Assembly: GCF_000284375.1 (NCBI RefSeq)
Contig: NC_017249.1
Span: forward strand, 6,627,001 to 6,691,000
Length of the DNA: 64,000 nt
Origin: Bradyrhizobium japonicum USDA 6
Lineage (GTDB): Bacteria > Pseudomonadota > Alphaproteobacteria > Rhizobiales > Xanthobacteraceae
Direction of reading: 5' to 3'
The position numbers were made by a program, and so were the translations under genes. This document shows positions 46,733 through 55,091 of the stretch, one piece after another; the stretch's first letter is position 1, and every line of letters starts with the position of its first letter. A model generated the notes under the pieces. That model did no database searches. It was not told the DNA's origin and worked only from the letters and a program-made list of their open reading frames with translations.

Positions 46733-47395
46733 CTATGCCTCCCAGAAATCGCTCATGTGCGCGAAGACCCGATCGGCCCCGGCGCCGGACAATATAGCCT
46801 GGCCGTCGCGCCCGCGATAATGGCTGCCGCCGACAAATCCCCAGACCGTCATGCCGGCGGCCTTCGCGGCCACCACGCCACTGACGCTGTCCTCGATCAC
46901 CAGCGTGCGCGCAGGCCGCGCGCCCATCTTCTCCGCCGCGTGGAGAAAGAGATCCGGCGCGGGCTTGCCGTGCGTGACCATCTGCGCCGTGTAGATCCGG
47001 TCGCCGAAATGGGGCGCGAGACCGGTCACTCTCAGCGACAGCGCGACGCGGTCGAGATCACTCGACGAGGCCACGCAATTCGGTACGCGCAGGCCGGACA
47101 GGACGGTATCGGCATCGGGAATCGGATGGAGCGCCCTCTCGAAGGCGATCAGTACGCGCGACTTCAGCCGGACCGGAAAATCGGCTGGCATCGCCTGGCC
47201 GAGTTCGCGATAATGCTGCGTGACCGCGCTCGTGCTTCGTCCGAGAAACAGCTCGAGCGCCTGCGCAAGTGTCAGCGATATCCCAAATCCGGACAGCTCG
47301 TCCACAAGGCACTGGCAGCTCAAGAGCTCGCTGTCGACGAGCACTCCGTCGCAGTCGAAAATGACGAGATCGGGCCTTTGCCGGCTTCGGTCCAT
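46733..47395 (-). CDS. HAD-IA-family sugar-phosphate phosphatase
   Basis: The 220-residue enzyme has the HAD motifs: FDCDGVLVDSE (catalytic Asp pair at the N-terminus), SSSD, GKPAPD with the Lys, and IEDSVSGVVAAKAAGM. It is of the beta-phosphoglucomutase/2-deoxyglucose-6-phosphatase type. It is 6 nt upstream of the SorC gene, so both are co-transcribed. It may dephosphorylate a dead-end sugar phosphate in polyol use, but this is inferred from neighbours. No strong ribosome site is seen. Confidence 0.86.
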   Translation of the reverse strand: MDRSRQRPDLVIFDCDGVLVDSELLSCQCLVDELSGFGISLTLAQALELFLGRSTSAVTQHYRELGQAMPADFPVRLKSRVLIAFERALHPIPDADTVLSGLRVPNCVASSSDLDRVALSLRVTGLAPHFGDRIYTAQMVTHGKPAPDLFLHAAEKMGARPARTLVIEDSVSGVVAAKAAGMTVWGFVGGSHYRGRDGQAILSGAGADRVFAHMSDFWEA

Positions 47396-47468
47396 CCGGC
47401 CATTCGATCATATACCCATCCTTTGAGCAATAGTTCACCGAAGAGGGCGCGTGGCGGGTTCGCCGGGG

Positions 47469-49388
47469 TCAATGGGCGACCTGTCGATAGATCGCCGGCA
47501 ACGCCGCAGGCAAGCGGCAGATGTTGCCGACGATGGCGTAGCCGCTGCGGCCGAACAGCGTCGGGACGTAGGATTGCGCCGTCGCATCGACCGTCACGCC
47601 GAAGACCGCGATGCCGAGCCGCCGCGCCTCCTGCACGGATTTGCGGGTGTCCTCGACCGCAAAGCGGCCCTCATAATGATCAACGTCGTTCGGCTTGCCG
47701 TCGGTGAGGACGAGCAGCAGCTTCTTGCGCTGCGGCTGGCGCGCCAGCTCGGCCGAGGCGTGACGTACCGCCGCACCGATCCGTGTGTAATAGCCAGGCT
47801 TCAGCGCGCCGATCCGGCGCTCGATCGCCCCACTCATCGGCTCGCCGAAGGCCTTGACCGTTTCGAGCCGCACCCAGGAACGCCGGCGCGAGGTGAAGGT
47901 GAGGATACTGTGGTGATCGCCGCAGGCCGACAGGCCGTGCGCAAGCACCAGCAGCGCCTCCTTCTCGACATCGAGCACCCGATAGCCGTCGACCCAGGCG
48001 TCCGTCGAGAGCGAGACGTCCACGAGCAGCGTGACGGCAAGATCGTCCCCTGGCGGTCGCATGGCGACATGGACGCGATCGAGACCGCCTCCGCCGCTTC
48101 CGGCGCGGAGATCGCACCGCGCGCGCACGAGTGCGTCGAGGTCGAGGTCGTGCCCATCGGCTTGGGCGCGCATCAATTCATGACGCGGTCGCAACACCTC
48201 GAAGCGGCGGCGCACCTGGCGGATATGCCGACGCATGGCGTCATCAGGCGTCCAGCCCTCACCCAGCTCGGAGGCCGCACCCGCGAGCACGCGGCAATGA
48301 TCGGGCAGATAGGAGCCGCTGCGATAGTCCCATTCGGGATAGGTCAGGTCCGCGTGCAATCGCGATACATCGAGGGCTTCCGGTGGCAGGTCGAGATCGA
48401 ATTTGAGCCGGCTCGCCGGCTTGCCGCTGCGGCGGCTGAGCGCGATCTCCTCGAGGTCGTCGGCTGCCTTCTGCGCATCCTCGTCCTCACTGTCGTCAGC
48501 CGGGCGGTCGACATTGATCATCTCGGCCATCGCGAGGATCTTTTCAAAGCGATTGAGCACGAAGGGATCGCGGCGATTGGTACCGTCTTCGCGCTCGCGG
48601 ACGGCGAAACGCTTGCGATCGTCCGATGGCGCTGGCGCGCCGGTCGGCGCCCACTCGTCGTCGCCTTCATGTGTGGGCGACAGCGCCCGTGTCCAGCAAT
48701 CGCCCCAGAGCGGGCATGGCAGGATCGAACGATAGCCCGGCGGCGCCCTGTCCGGCAGCGGCCCCGTCCCCATCATCGCCGGCCACAGTTTTCCCACCGG
48801 CGGCGTATCGGCGCCGAGCAGAGCAAGCACGATCTGCTCCATGTCCTGCTCGATACGCGGCAATGGCCGGTGTGGCCGCGCCATGGCCGTGGCCGCGGCC
48901 AACCGGGCGTAGTCCTCGGCAAGGCCGGGACATTCCGTCAGCACAAGCACCGCGATTTCGCTGGTCCGGCGCAGCGTCAGCAGATCGCGCCGCAGCGGAT
49001 CGGCCTCGGCGATCGCGTCGACCGGTGCAAAGGCAAACCACGCGGCCAGCCACCGGTACAGCGCGGCATTCAGCCCGCGATCGGCGAAGATCGCGATGTT
49101 GTCGGGCAGGAAGATCGTCGCGGCATCGCGCCGGGGTTGCGCGAGCCGCTCGTCGCCGAGCCCGATGCGCTGCCGCCATCCAAGCCGATGCCCGGCCCGG
49201 CGGGCACTCGCGCTCGCGATCTGCACGCCTGTCTCCCCGCCAAGCGCGCGGAACATGATCGCGATCCGGCTGCGCACCTCCGCGAGCGACACCGCGTGTT
49301 CGGCATAGGCCGGATAGCTCGCGGTGCCGCCCACCAGGCGATGCCAGGCGCGACCGACGGTTTCTTCAAGCTCGAGGAAATCGAGCAT
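47469..49388 (-). CDS. norD: NorD: VWA-domain nitric oxide reductase activation protein
   Basis: The 639-residue protein has a C-terminal von Willebrand A domain with the MIDAS motif DVSLSTDAW and downstream LVLTDGKPND, the hallmark of NorD. The N-terminal half is unique to NorD-like proteins. NorD works with the AAA+ protein NorQ to activate the NO reductase NorCB, probably by inserting or maturing the iron centre. It is the last gene of the nor operon, with 10 nt between it and norQ. Confidence 0.92.
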   Translation of the reverse strand: MLDFLELEETVGRAWHRLVGGTASYPAYAEHAVSLAEVRSRIAIMFRALGGETGVQIASASARRAGHRLGWRQRIGLGDERLAQPRRDAATIFLPDNIAIFADRGLNAALYRWLAAWFAFAPVDAIAEADPLRRDLLTLRRTSEIAVLVLTECPGLAEDYARLAAATAMARPHRPLPRIEQDMEQIVLALLGADTPPVGKLWPAMMGTGPLPDRAPPGYRSILPCPLWGDCWTRALSPTHEGDDEWAPTGAPAPSDDRKRFAVREREDGTNRRDPFVLNRFEKILAMAEMINVDRPADDSEDEDAQKAADDLEEIALSRRSGKPASRLKFDLDLPPEALDVSRLHADLTYPEWDYRSGSYLPDHCRVLAGAASELGEGWTPDDAMRRHIRQVRRRFEVLRPRHELMRAQADGHDLDLDALVRARCDLRAGSGGGGLDRVHVAMRPPGDDLAVTLLVDVSLSTDAWVDGYRVLDVEKEALLVLAHGLSACGDHHSILTFTSRRRSWVRLETVKAFGEPMSGAIERRIGALKPGYYTRIGAAVRHASAELARQPQRKKLLLVLTDGKPNDVDHYEGRFAVEDTRKSVQEARRLGIAVFGVTVDATAQSYVPTLFGRSGYAIVGNICRLPAALPAIYRQVAH

Positions 49389-49398
49389 CGCATCACTC

Positions 49399-50211
49399 TC
49401 AGGAGATAACGGCGCGTGCGACGTCGAGCAGCGCCGCCTTGACGTCTACGTCATCGGTGAGCGGTTCGATCATGCCGGCCAGCACCGCATCCGTAATTGA
49501 GGCTCCCGCCGCAATCAAGGTGGCGCAATAGACGACGAGACGGGTCGAAACGCCCTCCTCCAGGTCGTGCCCCTTCAGCGCGCGTAGCCGGCCGGCCAGC
49601 TGGACCAGCGGCCGCACATAATCGGGCGCGAGCCCGCTCTCGGCCGCGACCACCGCGATCTCCTGCTCCGGCGGCAGGAAGCCGAACTCGACAGCAATGA
49701 AGCGCTGCCGCGTCGACGGCTTCAACGCCTTCAGCAGGGTCTGGTAACCGGGATTGTAGGAGACCACGAGCATGAATCCCTTCGGCGCGACCAGCTCCTC
49801 GCCGGTCCGCTCCAGCGGCAGGATGCGGCGGTCGTCGGTGAGCGGATGCAACACCACCGTGACGTCCTTGCGCGCCTCCACGACTTCGTCGAGGTAGCAG
49901 ATTCCGCCCTCGCGCACTGCGCGCGTCAGCGGACCGTCGGTCCACACGGTGTCGCCGCCCCTCAGCAGGTAGCGGCCGGTAAGATCGGCGGCAGTGAGAT
50001 CGTCGTGGCAGGCGACGGTGTGAAGCGGCAATCCCAGCCGCGCCGCCATGTGGGCGACGAAGCGCGTCTTGCCGCAGCCCGTCGGTCCCTTCAGCAGGAC
50101 CGGGAGCTGATGCCGCCAGGCGTGCTCGAACAGCGCGCATTCGTTGCCGCTCGGAGCGTAAGCCGGGAGCACGAGCGCGGGTGCCGACAAGGCGTGAAGT
50201 GCTGCTGTCAT
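49399..50211 (-). CDS. norQ: NorQ: AAA+ (MoxR-like) ATPase for NO reductase activation
   Basis: I use the ATG at 50211 (270 residues, the usual NorQ length); GGAG lies 7 nt upstream. Walker A is KGPTGCGKTRF and Walker B is GICYLDEVVEA; sensor and arginine-finger regions follow (TRQRFIAVEF). NorQ/MoxR ATPases pair with a VWA protein, here NorD. The gene is preceded by a GC-rich hairpin between it and norB. Confidence 0.93.
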   Translation of the reverse strand: MTAALHALSAPALVLPAYAPSGNECALFEHAWRHQLPVLLKGPTGCGKTRFVAHMAARLGLPLHTVACHDDLTAADLTGRYLLRGGDTVWTDGPLTRAVREGGICYLDEVVEARKDVTVVLHPLTDDRRILPLERTGEELVAPKGFMLVVSYNPGYQTLLKALKPSTRQRFIAVEFGFLPPEQEIAVVAAESGLAPDYVRPLVQLAGRLRALKGHDLEEGVSTRLVVYCATLIAAGASITDAVLAGMIEPLTDDVDVKAALLDVARAVIS

Positions 50212-50239
50212 GGTTCTTCTCCGGAAATCATTCTGGAAC

Positions 50240-50264
50240 GGCGGCCGCGACTTGCGCGGCCGCC
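50240..50264 (-). other. intercistronic hairpin between norB and norQ
   Basis: A perfect 9-bp GC stem (GGCGGCCGC at 50240-50248, complement at 50256-50264, 7-nt loop) starts 6 nt after the norB stop. No T-run follows, so it may stabilise the upstream norCB mRNA or attenuate norQD. Confidence 0.55.
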
Positions 50265-50270
50265 TTGTGT

Positions 50271-51617
50271 CTATTCGGCCGGTTGCAAGGCGCCTGGGAT
50301 AGTCGCCTGCTTCTCGCGGCCGGGCACCAGCACTGCCCAGACGAACATCAATGCAGAGATCGCGACGAACACGCCGGAGCCGAGCCGCACCCAGTAGAAG
50401 AAGGCAAGCTGGTCCTGCACGTCCATGTAACTCTGGCCAAGCACGCGCTGGAGATGGACCTGAATCACGCCGGCAAAGGTCAACGCGAAAGTCATGGTCA
50501 TCATCGCCGTGCACATGATCCAGAAACTGGTCATGCTGAGCCACTGGTTATAGGGCGCACGTCCCTTGATCTGCGGGATCGCATAAGCCATCACCGACAG
50601 GTTCAGCATCACATAGGCGCCGAAGAAGGCGAGATGGCCATGTGCGGCGGTGACCTGCGTGCCGTGGGTATAGTAGTTCACCGAGGACAGCGTGTGCAGG
50701 AAGCCCCAGACGCCGGCGCCGAGGAACGCCATCACTGAGCAGCCGACCGACCACAAGAGCGCGGCGCGGTTCGGATGCTTGCGGCCGGCCTTCCAGGTCA
50801 TCTGCACGGTGAAGATCACCATGGTGAAGAAGGGCGCGACCTCCAGCGTGGAGAACAGCGAGCCGATCCACTGCCAGTAACCGGGCGCGCCGATCCAGTA
50901 GAAATGGTGGCCGGTGCCGAGAATGCCCGAGAACAGCGCAAGGCCGATGATGACATAGAGCCACTTCTCGACCACCTCGCGGTCGATGCCGTTGAGCTTG
51001 ATCATGAGATAGGCCAGCACGGAGGCCATGATCAACTCCCAGACGCCCTCGACCCAGAGATGCACGACATACCACCAGTACATCTTGTCGACCGCGAGAT
51101 TGGCCGGATTGTAGAAGGCGAACAGGAAGAAGATGGCGACACCCCACAGGCCGAACAACAGGATGTTGGTGACCGTGGTCTTGCGGCCCTTCAGCGCCGT
51201 CATCGTCACGTTGAACAGGAACATCAGGCAGACCACGACGATCCCGACCTTGATGATGAAGGGCTGCTCGAGAAACTCGCGACCCTCATGGTAGTGGAAG
51301 AGATAGCCGGCCACAGCCACACCTGCCGCGCCGAAGAACATCCAGAACTGGATCTTTGCGAGCAGCGGGCTGTACAGCTCGGTCTCGGTTTCCTCCGGTA
51401 GCAGGAAGTAGGTCGCGCCCATGAATCCGATCAGCGACCACACGATCAACGCGTTGGTGTGAATCATCCTGACGATGTTGAACGGCAGCAGCACCGACAG
51501 CGTGTTGGGCAGGACGTAGATGGTTCCGGCAAGCAGGCCGAACAGGACCTGCGCCAGGAACAGCGTCAGCGCGCCGTAAAAGTACAGCATCGCGACTTTC
51601 TGGGTCTGATATTTCAT
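50271..51617 (-). CDS. norB: NorB: nitric oxide reductase large (haem-copper family) subunit
   Basis: The 448-residue protein has about twelve hydrophobic segments and the NorB residues: His in RMIHTNALIVW, the YWWYVVHLWVEGVWELI block (haem and FeB ligands), GTGHHFYWIG and VTAAHGHLAFFGAYVML. It reduces NO to N2O at a haem b3/FeB centre in the inner membrane, using electrons from NorC. It is 37 nt downstream of norC. Confidence 0.95.
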   Translation of the reverse strand: MKYQTQKVAMLYFYGALTLFLAQVLFGLLAGTIYVLPNTLSVLLPFNIVRMIHTNALIVWSLIGFMGATYFLLPEETETELYSPLLAKIQFWMFFGAAGVAVAGYLFHYHEGREFLEQPFIIKVGIVVVCLMFLFNVTMTALKGRKTTVTNILLFGLWGVAIFFLFAFYNPANLAVDKMYWWYVVHLWVEGVWELIMASVLAYLMIKLNGIDREVVEKWLYVIIGLALFSGILGTGHHFYWIGAPGYWQWIGSLFSTLEVAPFFTMVIFTVQMTWKAGRKHPNRAALLWSVGCSVMAFLGAGVWGFLHTLSSVNYYTHGTQVTAAHGHLAFFGAYVMLNLSVMAYAIPQIKGRAPYNQWLSMTSFWIMCTAMMTMTFALTFAGVIQVHLQRVLGQSYMDVQDQLAFFYWVRLGSGVFVAISALMFVWAVLVPGREKQATIPGALQPAE

Positions 51618-51654
51618 CTCGGGTTCTCTCTGTCTTGAAGCGGATGCGGCGTGC

Positions 51655-52107
51655 TCAACCGGCCTTGTTCGGCGGCCATTCCTGGCGCTTGATCTTGCTG
51701 GTCCATTGCAGGAAGTCGGCGAGATCGTTGAGCTCCTGGTCGGTGAGGTTGAACTGCGGCATCTGGCGCCGGCCCTCCGCGCCCGATGGCTGCGATTGCA
51801 TCCAGGCCTTCAACGTCTCGCGCGCACCGGCCGGATCCTCGTTGCCGCCCCAGCGATCCCAGACATTGCCGACTTCGGGGGCGAAATAGGCGCCCTCGCC
51901 CAGCAACGTGTGGCAATTGATGCAGGAGTTCTTCTCCCAGACATGCTTGCCGCGCGCGACCGACGATGTCAGCGTCGTCGCGTCCGTCGAGGTCGTCGCC
52001 ATATAGTAGTGGCTGTGCGCCGTCAGCCCGATGAAGATGGCGAAGAAGAAGGCCGAGCCGCCGTAAAAGACGTTTCGAGCCGCCGACTTGGTCAGGCGTT
52101 CAGCCAT
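51655..52107 (-). CDS. norC: NorC: nitric oxide reductase cytochrome c subunit
   Basis: The 150-residue protein has one N-terminal membrane anchor (VFYGGSAFFFAIFIGLTAH) and a single haem c site, CINCH, followed by LLGEGAYFAPEVGNVW, as in other NorC. The axial Met is likely in RQMPQFNLTD. It passes electrons to NorB. It is the first gene of norCBQD, with an FNR-type palindrome upstream (52185-52198) and a GGAAAGGA-type ribosome site. Confidence 0.95.
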   Translation of the reverse strand: MAERLTKSAARNVFYGGSAFFFAIFIGLTAHSHYYMATTSTDATTLTSSVARGKHVWEKNSCINCHTLLGEGAYFAPEVGNVWDRWGGNEDPAGARETLKAWMQSQPSGAEGRRQMPQFNLTDQELNDLADFLQWTSKIKRQEWPPNKAG

Positions 52108-52184
52108 TGCCAGTCCTTTCCGTTGTGAGTCCAGTCGTGAGGAAGCAGTGATGCTGTATCTTGCCGATTGGTGCCGACGGGTCT

Positions 52185-52198
52185 TTGTCCGGGCGCAA
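52185..52198. promoter_or_regulatory. NnrR/FNR-type operator upstream of norC
   Basis: Read on the minus strand, TTGCG-CCCG-GACAA is a TTG-N8-CAA half-symmetric site of the FNR/NnrR type. About 30 bp downstream of its centre a GATACA-like -10 sits, the spacing of a class II activator site at -41.5. Confidence 0.6.
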
Positions 52199-52218
52199 TC
52201 AACGCTGCGTTGGCGGCG

Positions 52219-52482
52219 TCAGATCAATGCGATGACGGCGGAGGCGAGCCACGCAACCAGCACCACGATCAGGATCCATGCGCTCACCAGACCGCGCCAG
52301 AGCGCCGGCGCCGCGCGGAGATCCATGAAATCAAGCGCGATGCGGCGGCCCTTGATGGCGGCGAAGATCAGCAACAAAGCGTCGCCGAGCAGCGGTCGCG
52401 GCACCAGCTGTGGCACCAGCATGGTCGCCAGCGCGAGGCCGATCAGCGCTATCCAGGTGATGTCGAGGCGATCGGGCATCAT
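52219..52482 (-). CDS. norF: NorF: small membrane protein of the nor cluster
   Basis: The frame yields 87 residues starting MMPDRLDITWIALIGLALATMLV, with about three hydrophobic stretches. It follows norE with a 1-base overlap (TGATG), as in other nor clusters. NorF proteins are needed for full NO reductase activity in some denitrifiers, though the mechanism is unclear. Too short for most gene finders to name confidently; the position and membrane nature support norF. Confidence 0.75.
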   Translation of the reverse strand: MMPDRLDITWIALIGLALATMLVPQLVPRPLLGDALLLIFAAIKGRRIALDFMDLRAAPALWRGLVSAWILIVVLVAWLASAVIALI

Positions 52483-53057
52483 CACCGCAGCAGATACAGA
52501 ATCGGGAACATCACGATCCAGACCAGATCGACCATGTGCCAGAAGGCGGCCCCGGTCTCGACGCCCGATATGTCGGCGCGGCGGCAGACCACGGCGAGAA
52601 TCACGATGCCGAGGCAGACGTGCAGGAGATGGAAGCCGGTCAGGAGGAAGTAGAGCGTGAAGAACGGGCTGGTCTCGAGGCCGATCCCACGACCGATCTC
52701 TTCGGCATATTCGGTCAGCTTGATCGCGATGAAGAGGCCGCCGAGCGCCATGGCGGTGAGGAGCCATCGGCGCGAGGCCTGCTTCTCGCTGGTCCGCGCG
52801 GCCTTCGTAGCCCGGGCCGCAGCCCAACCGCTGGTCACCAGCACGATTGTGTTGAGACCAGCGAGATTCGAATCGAGCACCGCCTGCCCCGCCGCGAACA
52901 CTGCGGGGCGGATCGCGCGCGCGACCGTGAAGGCACCGAGAAACAGGCCGAAGGCGACGAGCTCGCTGAAGATCAGCACCCAGATCATGGGATCGCCGGG
53001 GAGATCTTCCAAGATTCCCCAGCCGGTTCCCTGTTGTTCGCAATCGGCCGCAGACAT
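52482..53057 (-). CDS. norE: NorE: cytochrome c oxidase subunit III-like protein of the nor cluster
   Basis: The 191-residue protein has the cytochrome oxidase subunit III pattern: PGDPMIWVLIFSELVAFGLFL, ...FHLLHVCLGIVILAVVC, and a final ...AAFWHMVDLVWIVMFPILYLL. NorE supports NO reductase in Paracoccus and relatives and is encoded before norF. Its start has an FNR-type palindrome 55 nt upstream, so it is a second promoter start for the cluster. Confidence 0.88.
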   Translation of the reverse strand: MSAADCEQQGTGWGILEDLPGDPMIWVLIFSELVAFGLFLGAFTVARAIRPAVFAAGQAVLDSNLAGLNTIVLVTSGWAAARATKAARTSEKQASRRWLLTAMALGGLFIAIKLTEYAEEIGRGIGLETSPFFTLYFLLTGFHLLHVCLGIVILAVVCRRADISGVETGAAFWHMVDLVWIVMFPILYLLR

Positions 53058-53111
53058 CGTCTTTCCGGATCAGGACACCGGCCAGACTTAGCTCAACCGT
53101 CCAGTTCGGAA

Positions 53112-53127
53112 TTTGTCGCAGGACAAA
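53112..53127. promoter_or_regulatory. NnrR/FNR-type operator upstream of norE
   Basis: TTTGTC-GCAG-GACAAA is a perfect 6+4+6 palindrome. On the norE strand its centre is about 30 bp upstream of a TAAGTC-like -10 element, the geometry of class II FNR-family activation. It shares the GACAA arm with the site before norC. Confidence 0.65.
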
Positions 53128-53229
53128 CTGGGCGGCCACCGGCGGAGATGTTTGCGCCGACGCAACGTCCCGCTCGCCGGAGCGCGGTACGAACAGACTC
53201 AGGGTTCGCAACGAGCGGTGAGCAATGAC

Positions 53230-53385
53230 ATGAGCGATGCACAGATCGGGCTAATGACCGCGACCCCCATCATCATCGCCTTTGCCATCGCGCTCCGGCG
53301 CATGGGCGTGCTGTCGACGGTGGCGACGGTATCGGCGGTGAGCCTCTCCGTCGCGATCGCGACGGTGCTGTTCACGACGCAGTAG
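53230..53385 (+). CDS. small membrane protein near the nor cluster
   Basis: A 51-residue ORF starting MSDAQIGLMTATPIIIAF has two predicted membrane helices (residues about 8-22 and 27-47). An in-frame GTG at 53218 is an alternative start. It is divergent from norE with the operator at 53112-53127 in between. No family recognised; function unknown. Confidence 0.5.
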   Translation: MSDAQIGLMTATPIIIAFAIALRRMGVLSTVATVSAVSLSVAIATVLFTTQ

Positions 53386-53414
53386 CCGGGCACTGCCGAT
53401 GAGGAAACGATCAG

Positions 53415-54659
53415 CTATCGCCGGTCGGGGGCCATTCTCGGCAGGATGAGCTGAAACCGCGTCCCCGCGCCGGGCAGGCTCTCGAGCCGGATCTGCCCAC
53501 CCAGCCGGTCGACTACGATGCTGTGAACGATATGCAGACCGAGGCCGCTGGCGCCGTCGTGCCGGCGCGTGGTGAAGAATGGGTCGAAGGCCCGCCGTTC
53601 CACATCGGGAGCCATGCCGCAGCCGTCATCAGCAAACAGCAGCTCAACGTGGTCATCATTGAGCGCACGGACCGAGACGTTGATCGTCCCGGTCTCGCCA
53701 TCGGAGAATGCGTGCGTCATCGCATTGACTGCGAGGTTGGTGAGCACTTGGCCGAAAGGCCCGGGATAGCTGTCCATGGCGAGATTCGTTTCGCAGTGGA
53801 GGCTGAACGCGATGTCGCGCACCCGCAACTGCCGCTCGAACTGCGACAGAACCTGGCCGGTCAGCTCGCCTGCGTCGAAGCTGCGCCGAAGCGACTCGGT
53901 CTGGTCAGCCGCCACCTGCTTGAAGGATTGCACCCGCTCGGCGGCGCGACCGAGATTCGTGACCAGCTGCGCCGACGCATCGCTGACCAGTTCCAGAAAC
54001 CCTGTCAGGGTCGAGCGCTTGAGATTACCCCGCGCGACCTCCGCCGCGAACTGCTCCGCCTTGCGCTGGAGCGTCGATGCCACCGTCAGACTGCTGCCGA
54101 GCGGCGTGTTGATCTCGTGCGCGACACCGGCAACCATGCGCCCGAGCGCCGCAAGCTTTTCCGCCTCGATCAGGGTGTCCTGGATATCGCGCAGATGGCG
54201 AAGCGCGGTCTCAGCGGCGTCCCTCGCGCTGCGAATCTCCCGCTCGGCGCGCTTGCGTTCGGTGATCTCCTCCGCCGCCACGTTGACCGCGACAATCTCG
54301 CCATCGGGCATTCGCAGCGGGTGCCAATAAGTAACCCAGGAACGCTCCTCGACCTGATCGGCCCGCTGCCCCGCCACCTCGATACCGATCACGGGCTCGC
54401 CCGTCGCGACGATCGAGCGCACAATCTGCTCGACGGAATCCGCCAGGGCCGGCACGCAGTCCCTGACCGTACGTCCAAGATGGCCTTCGATGGATATGCC
54501 GCAGATCTCGGTCAGACGCTGGTTGATCAGCAAATAGCGGCAGTCCGGCGACAGACAGGCCAACCCGATCGGGGCGGTGTCGTAGATCAGCTGCAACGCC
54601 GGCAAAGTCGAGACCAGCATCACCTCCGAAGCCGGCGATAACCTCACTGTACTCGTCAC
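53415..54659 (-). CDS. orphan PAS-domain sensor histidine kinase
   Basis: The 414-residue protein starts at a GTG with GGGGAA 5-6 nt upstream and has no membrane segment. A PAS domain occupies about residues 22-135 (IGLACLSPDCRYLLINQRLTEICG), then a coiled coil and the HisKA region with His181 (GVAHEINTPLG), and an ATPase with N box (NLAVNAMTHAF), G box DDGCGMAPD and GLGLHIVHS. The kinase follows the HWE/NtrY-like class. No response regulator is adjacent. A perfect FNR/FixK box lies 61 nt upstream, so low oxygen probably activates it. It is the only sensor near the nor cluster. Confidence 0.88.
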   Translation of the reverse strand: MTSTVRLSPASEVMLVSTLPALQLIYDTAPIGLACLSPDCRYLLINQRLTEICGISIEGHLGRTVRDCVPALADSVEQIVRSIVATGEPVIGIEVAGQRADQVEERSWVTYWHPLRMPDGEIVAVNVAAEEITERKRAEREIRSARDAAETALRHLRDIQDTLIEAEKLAALGRMVAGVAHEINTPLGSSLTVASTLQRKAEQFAAEVARGNLKRSTLTGFLELVSDASAQLVTNLGRAAERVQSFKQVAADQTESLRRSFDAGELTGQVLSQFERQLRVRDIAFSLHCETNLAMDSYPGPFGQVLTNLAVNAMTHAFSDGETGTINVSVRALNDDHVELLFADDGCGMAPDVERRAFDPFFTTRRHDGASGLGLHIVHSIVVDRLGGQIRLESLPGAGTRFQLILPRMAPDRR

Positions 54660-54719
54660 TCAGGTTCCCCGTGGTCCCTTGCGTCGACCACATGAGATTA
54701 GCACGGAATTGGCGATCGG

Positions 54720-54733
54720 TTGATCTAGATCAA
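54720..54733. promoter_or_regulatory. perfect FNR/FixK box upstream of the PAS kinase
   Basis: TTGAT-CTAG-ATCAA matches the FNR/FixK consensus with no mismatch. On the kinase strand a TAATCT-like -10 lies about 30 bp past the centre, and none is seen on the other side, so it should drive the kinase gene under oxygen limitation. Confidence 0.75.
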
Positions 54734-54784
54734 GAAGACGCGCCGGCGCCTCTCGTTCCGAGGCTCTGGAGTGAATTGCCTCGT

Positions 54785-55018
54785 TCAAAACAGAACAAAG
54801 GCGCCGATCAATAAACCTGCAGCAAAGGAGCCTAGCCCGAGGGTGCAGACGGAAACGATGCGCAAGAGGATGCGAAGCCGGCCCTCAAATTCATCGTCTG
54901 TCATCTCGTGGATATGAGCCGCCACTGGTGCTGCCCTGCCCGTGCCCTGCTCGGCACCCCCGGATCTAGCCCCCAAATCATGGTCATCGCGAGGCATCGG
55001 TTCCGGTCGCGATGCCAT
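54785..55018 (-). CDS. small membrane protein of unknown function
   Basis: A 77-residue ORF with one C-terminal membrane helix (IVSVCTLGLGSFAAGLLIGAFVLF) and a charged N-terminus. The true start may be the internal ATG that opens MTDDEFEGRLRILLR (39 residues); neither has a clear ribosome site. It is 125 bp upstream of the PAS kinase on the same strand. No known family. Confidence 0.5.
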   Translation of the reverse strand: MASRPEPMPRDDHDLGARSGGAEQGTGRAAPVAAHIHEMTDDEFEGRLRILLRIVSVCTLGLGSFAAGLLIGAFVLF

Positions 55019-55091
55019 GATCGAAATTGACGAAAATTGTAGTCGCCTGGCGGGGCGGCGCCAGAGCCTCCCCCGCGACGTGATTTTGCGC

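Noticed and set aside
50212..50544. N-terminal extension of norQ
   Set aside because: Runs over the norB end in a different frame; 270 residues from 50211 is the usual NorQ length and has the ribosome site.
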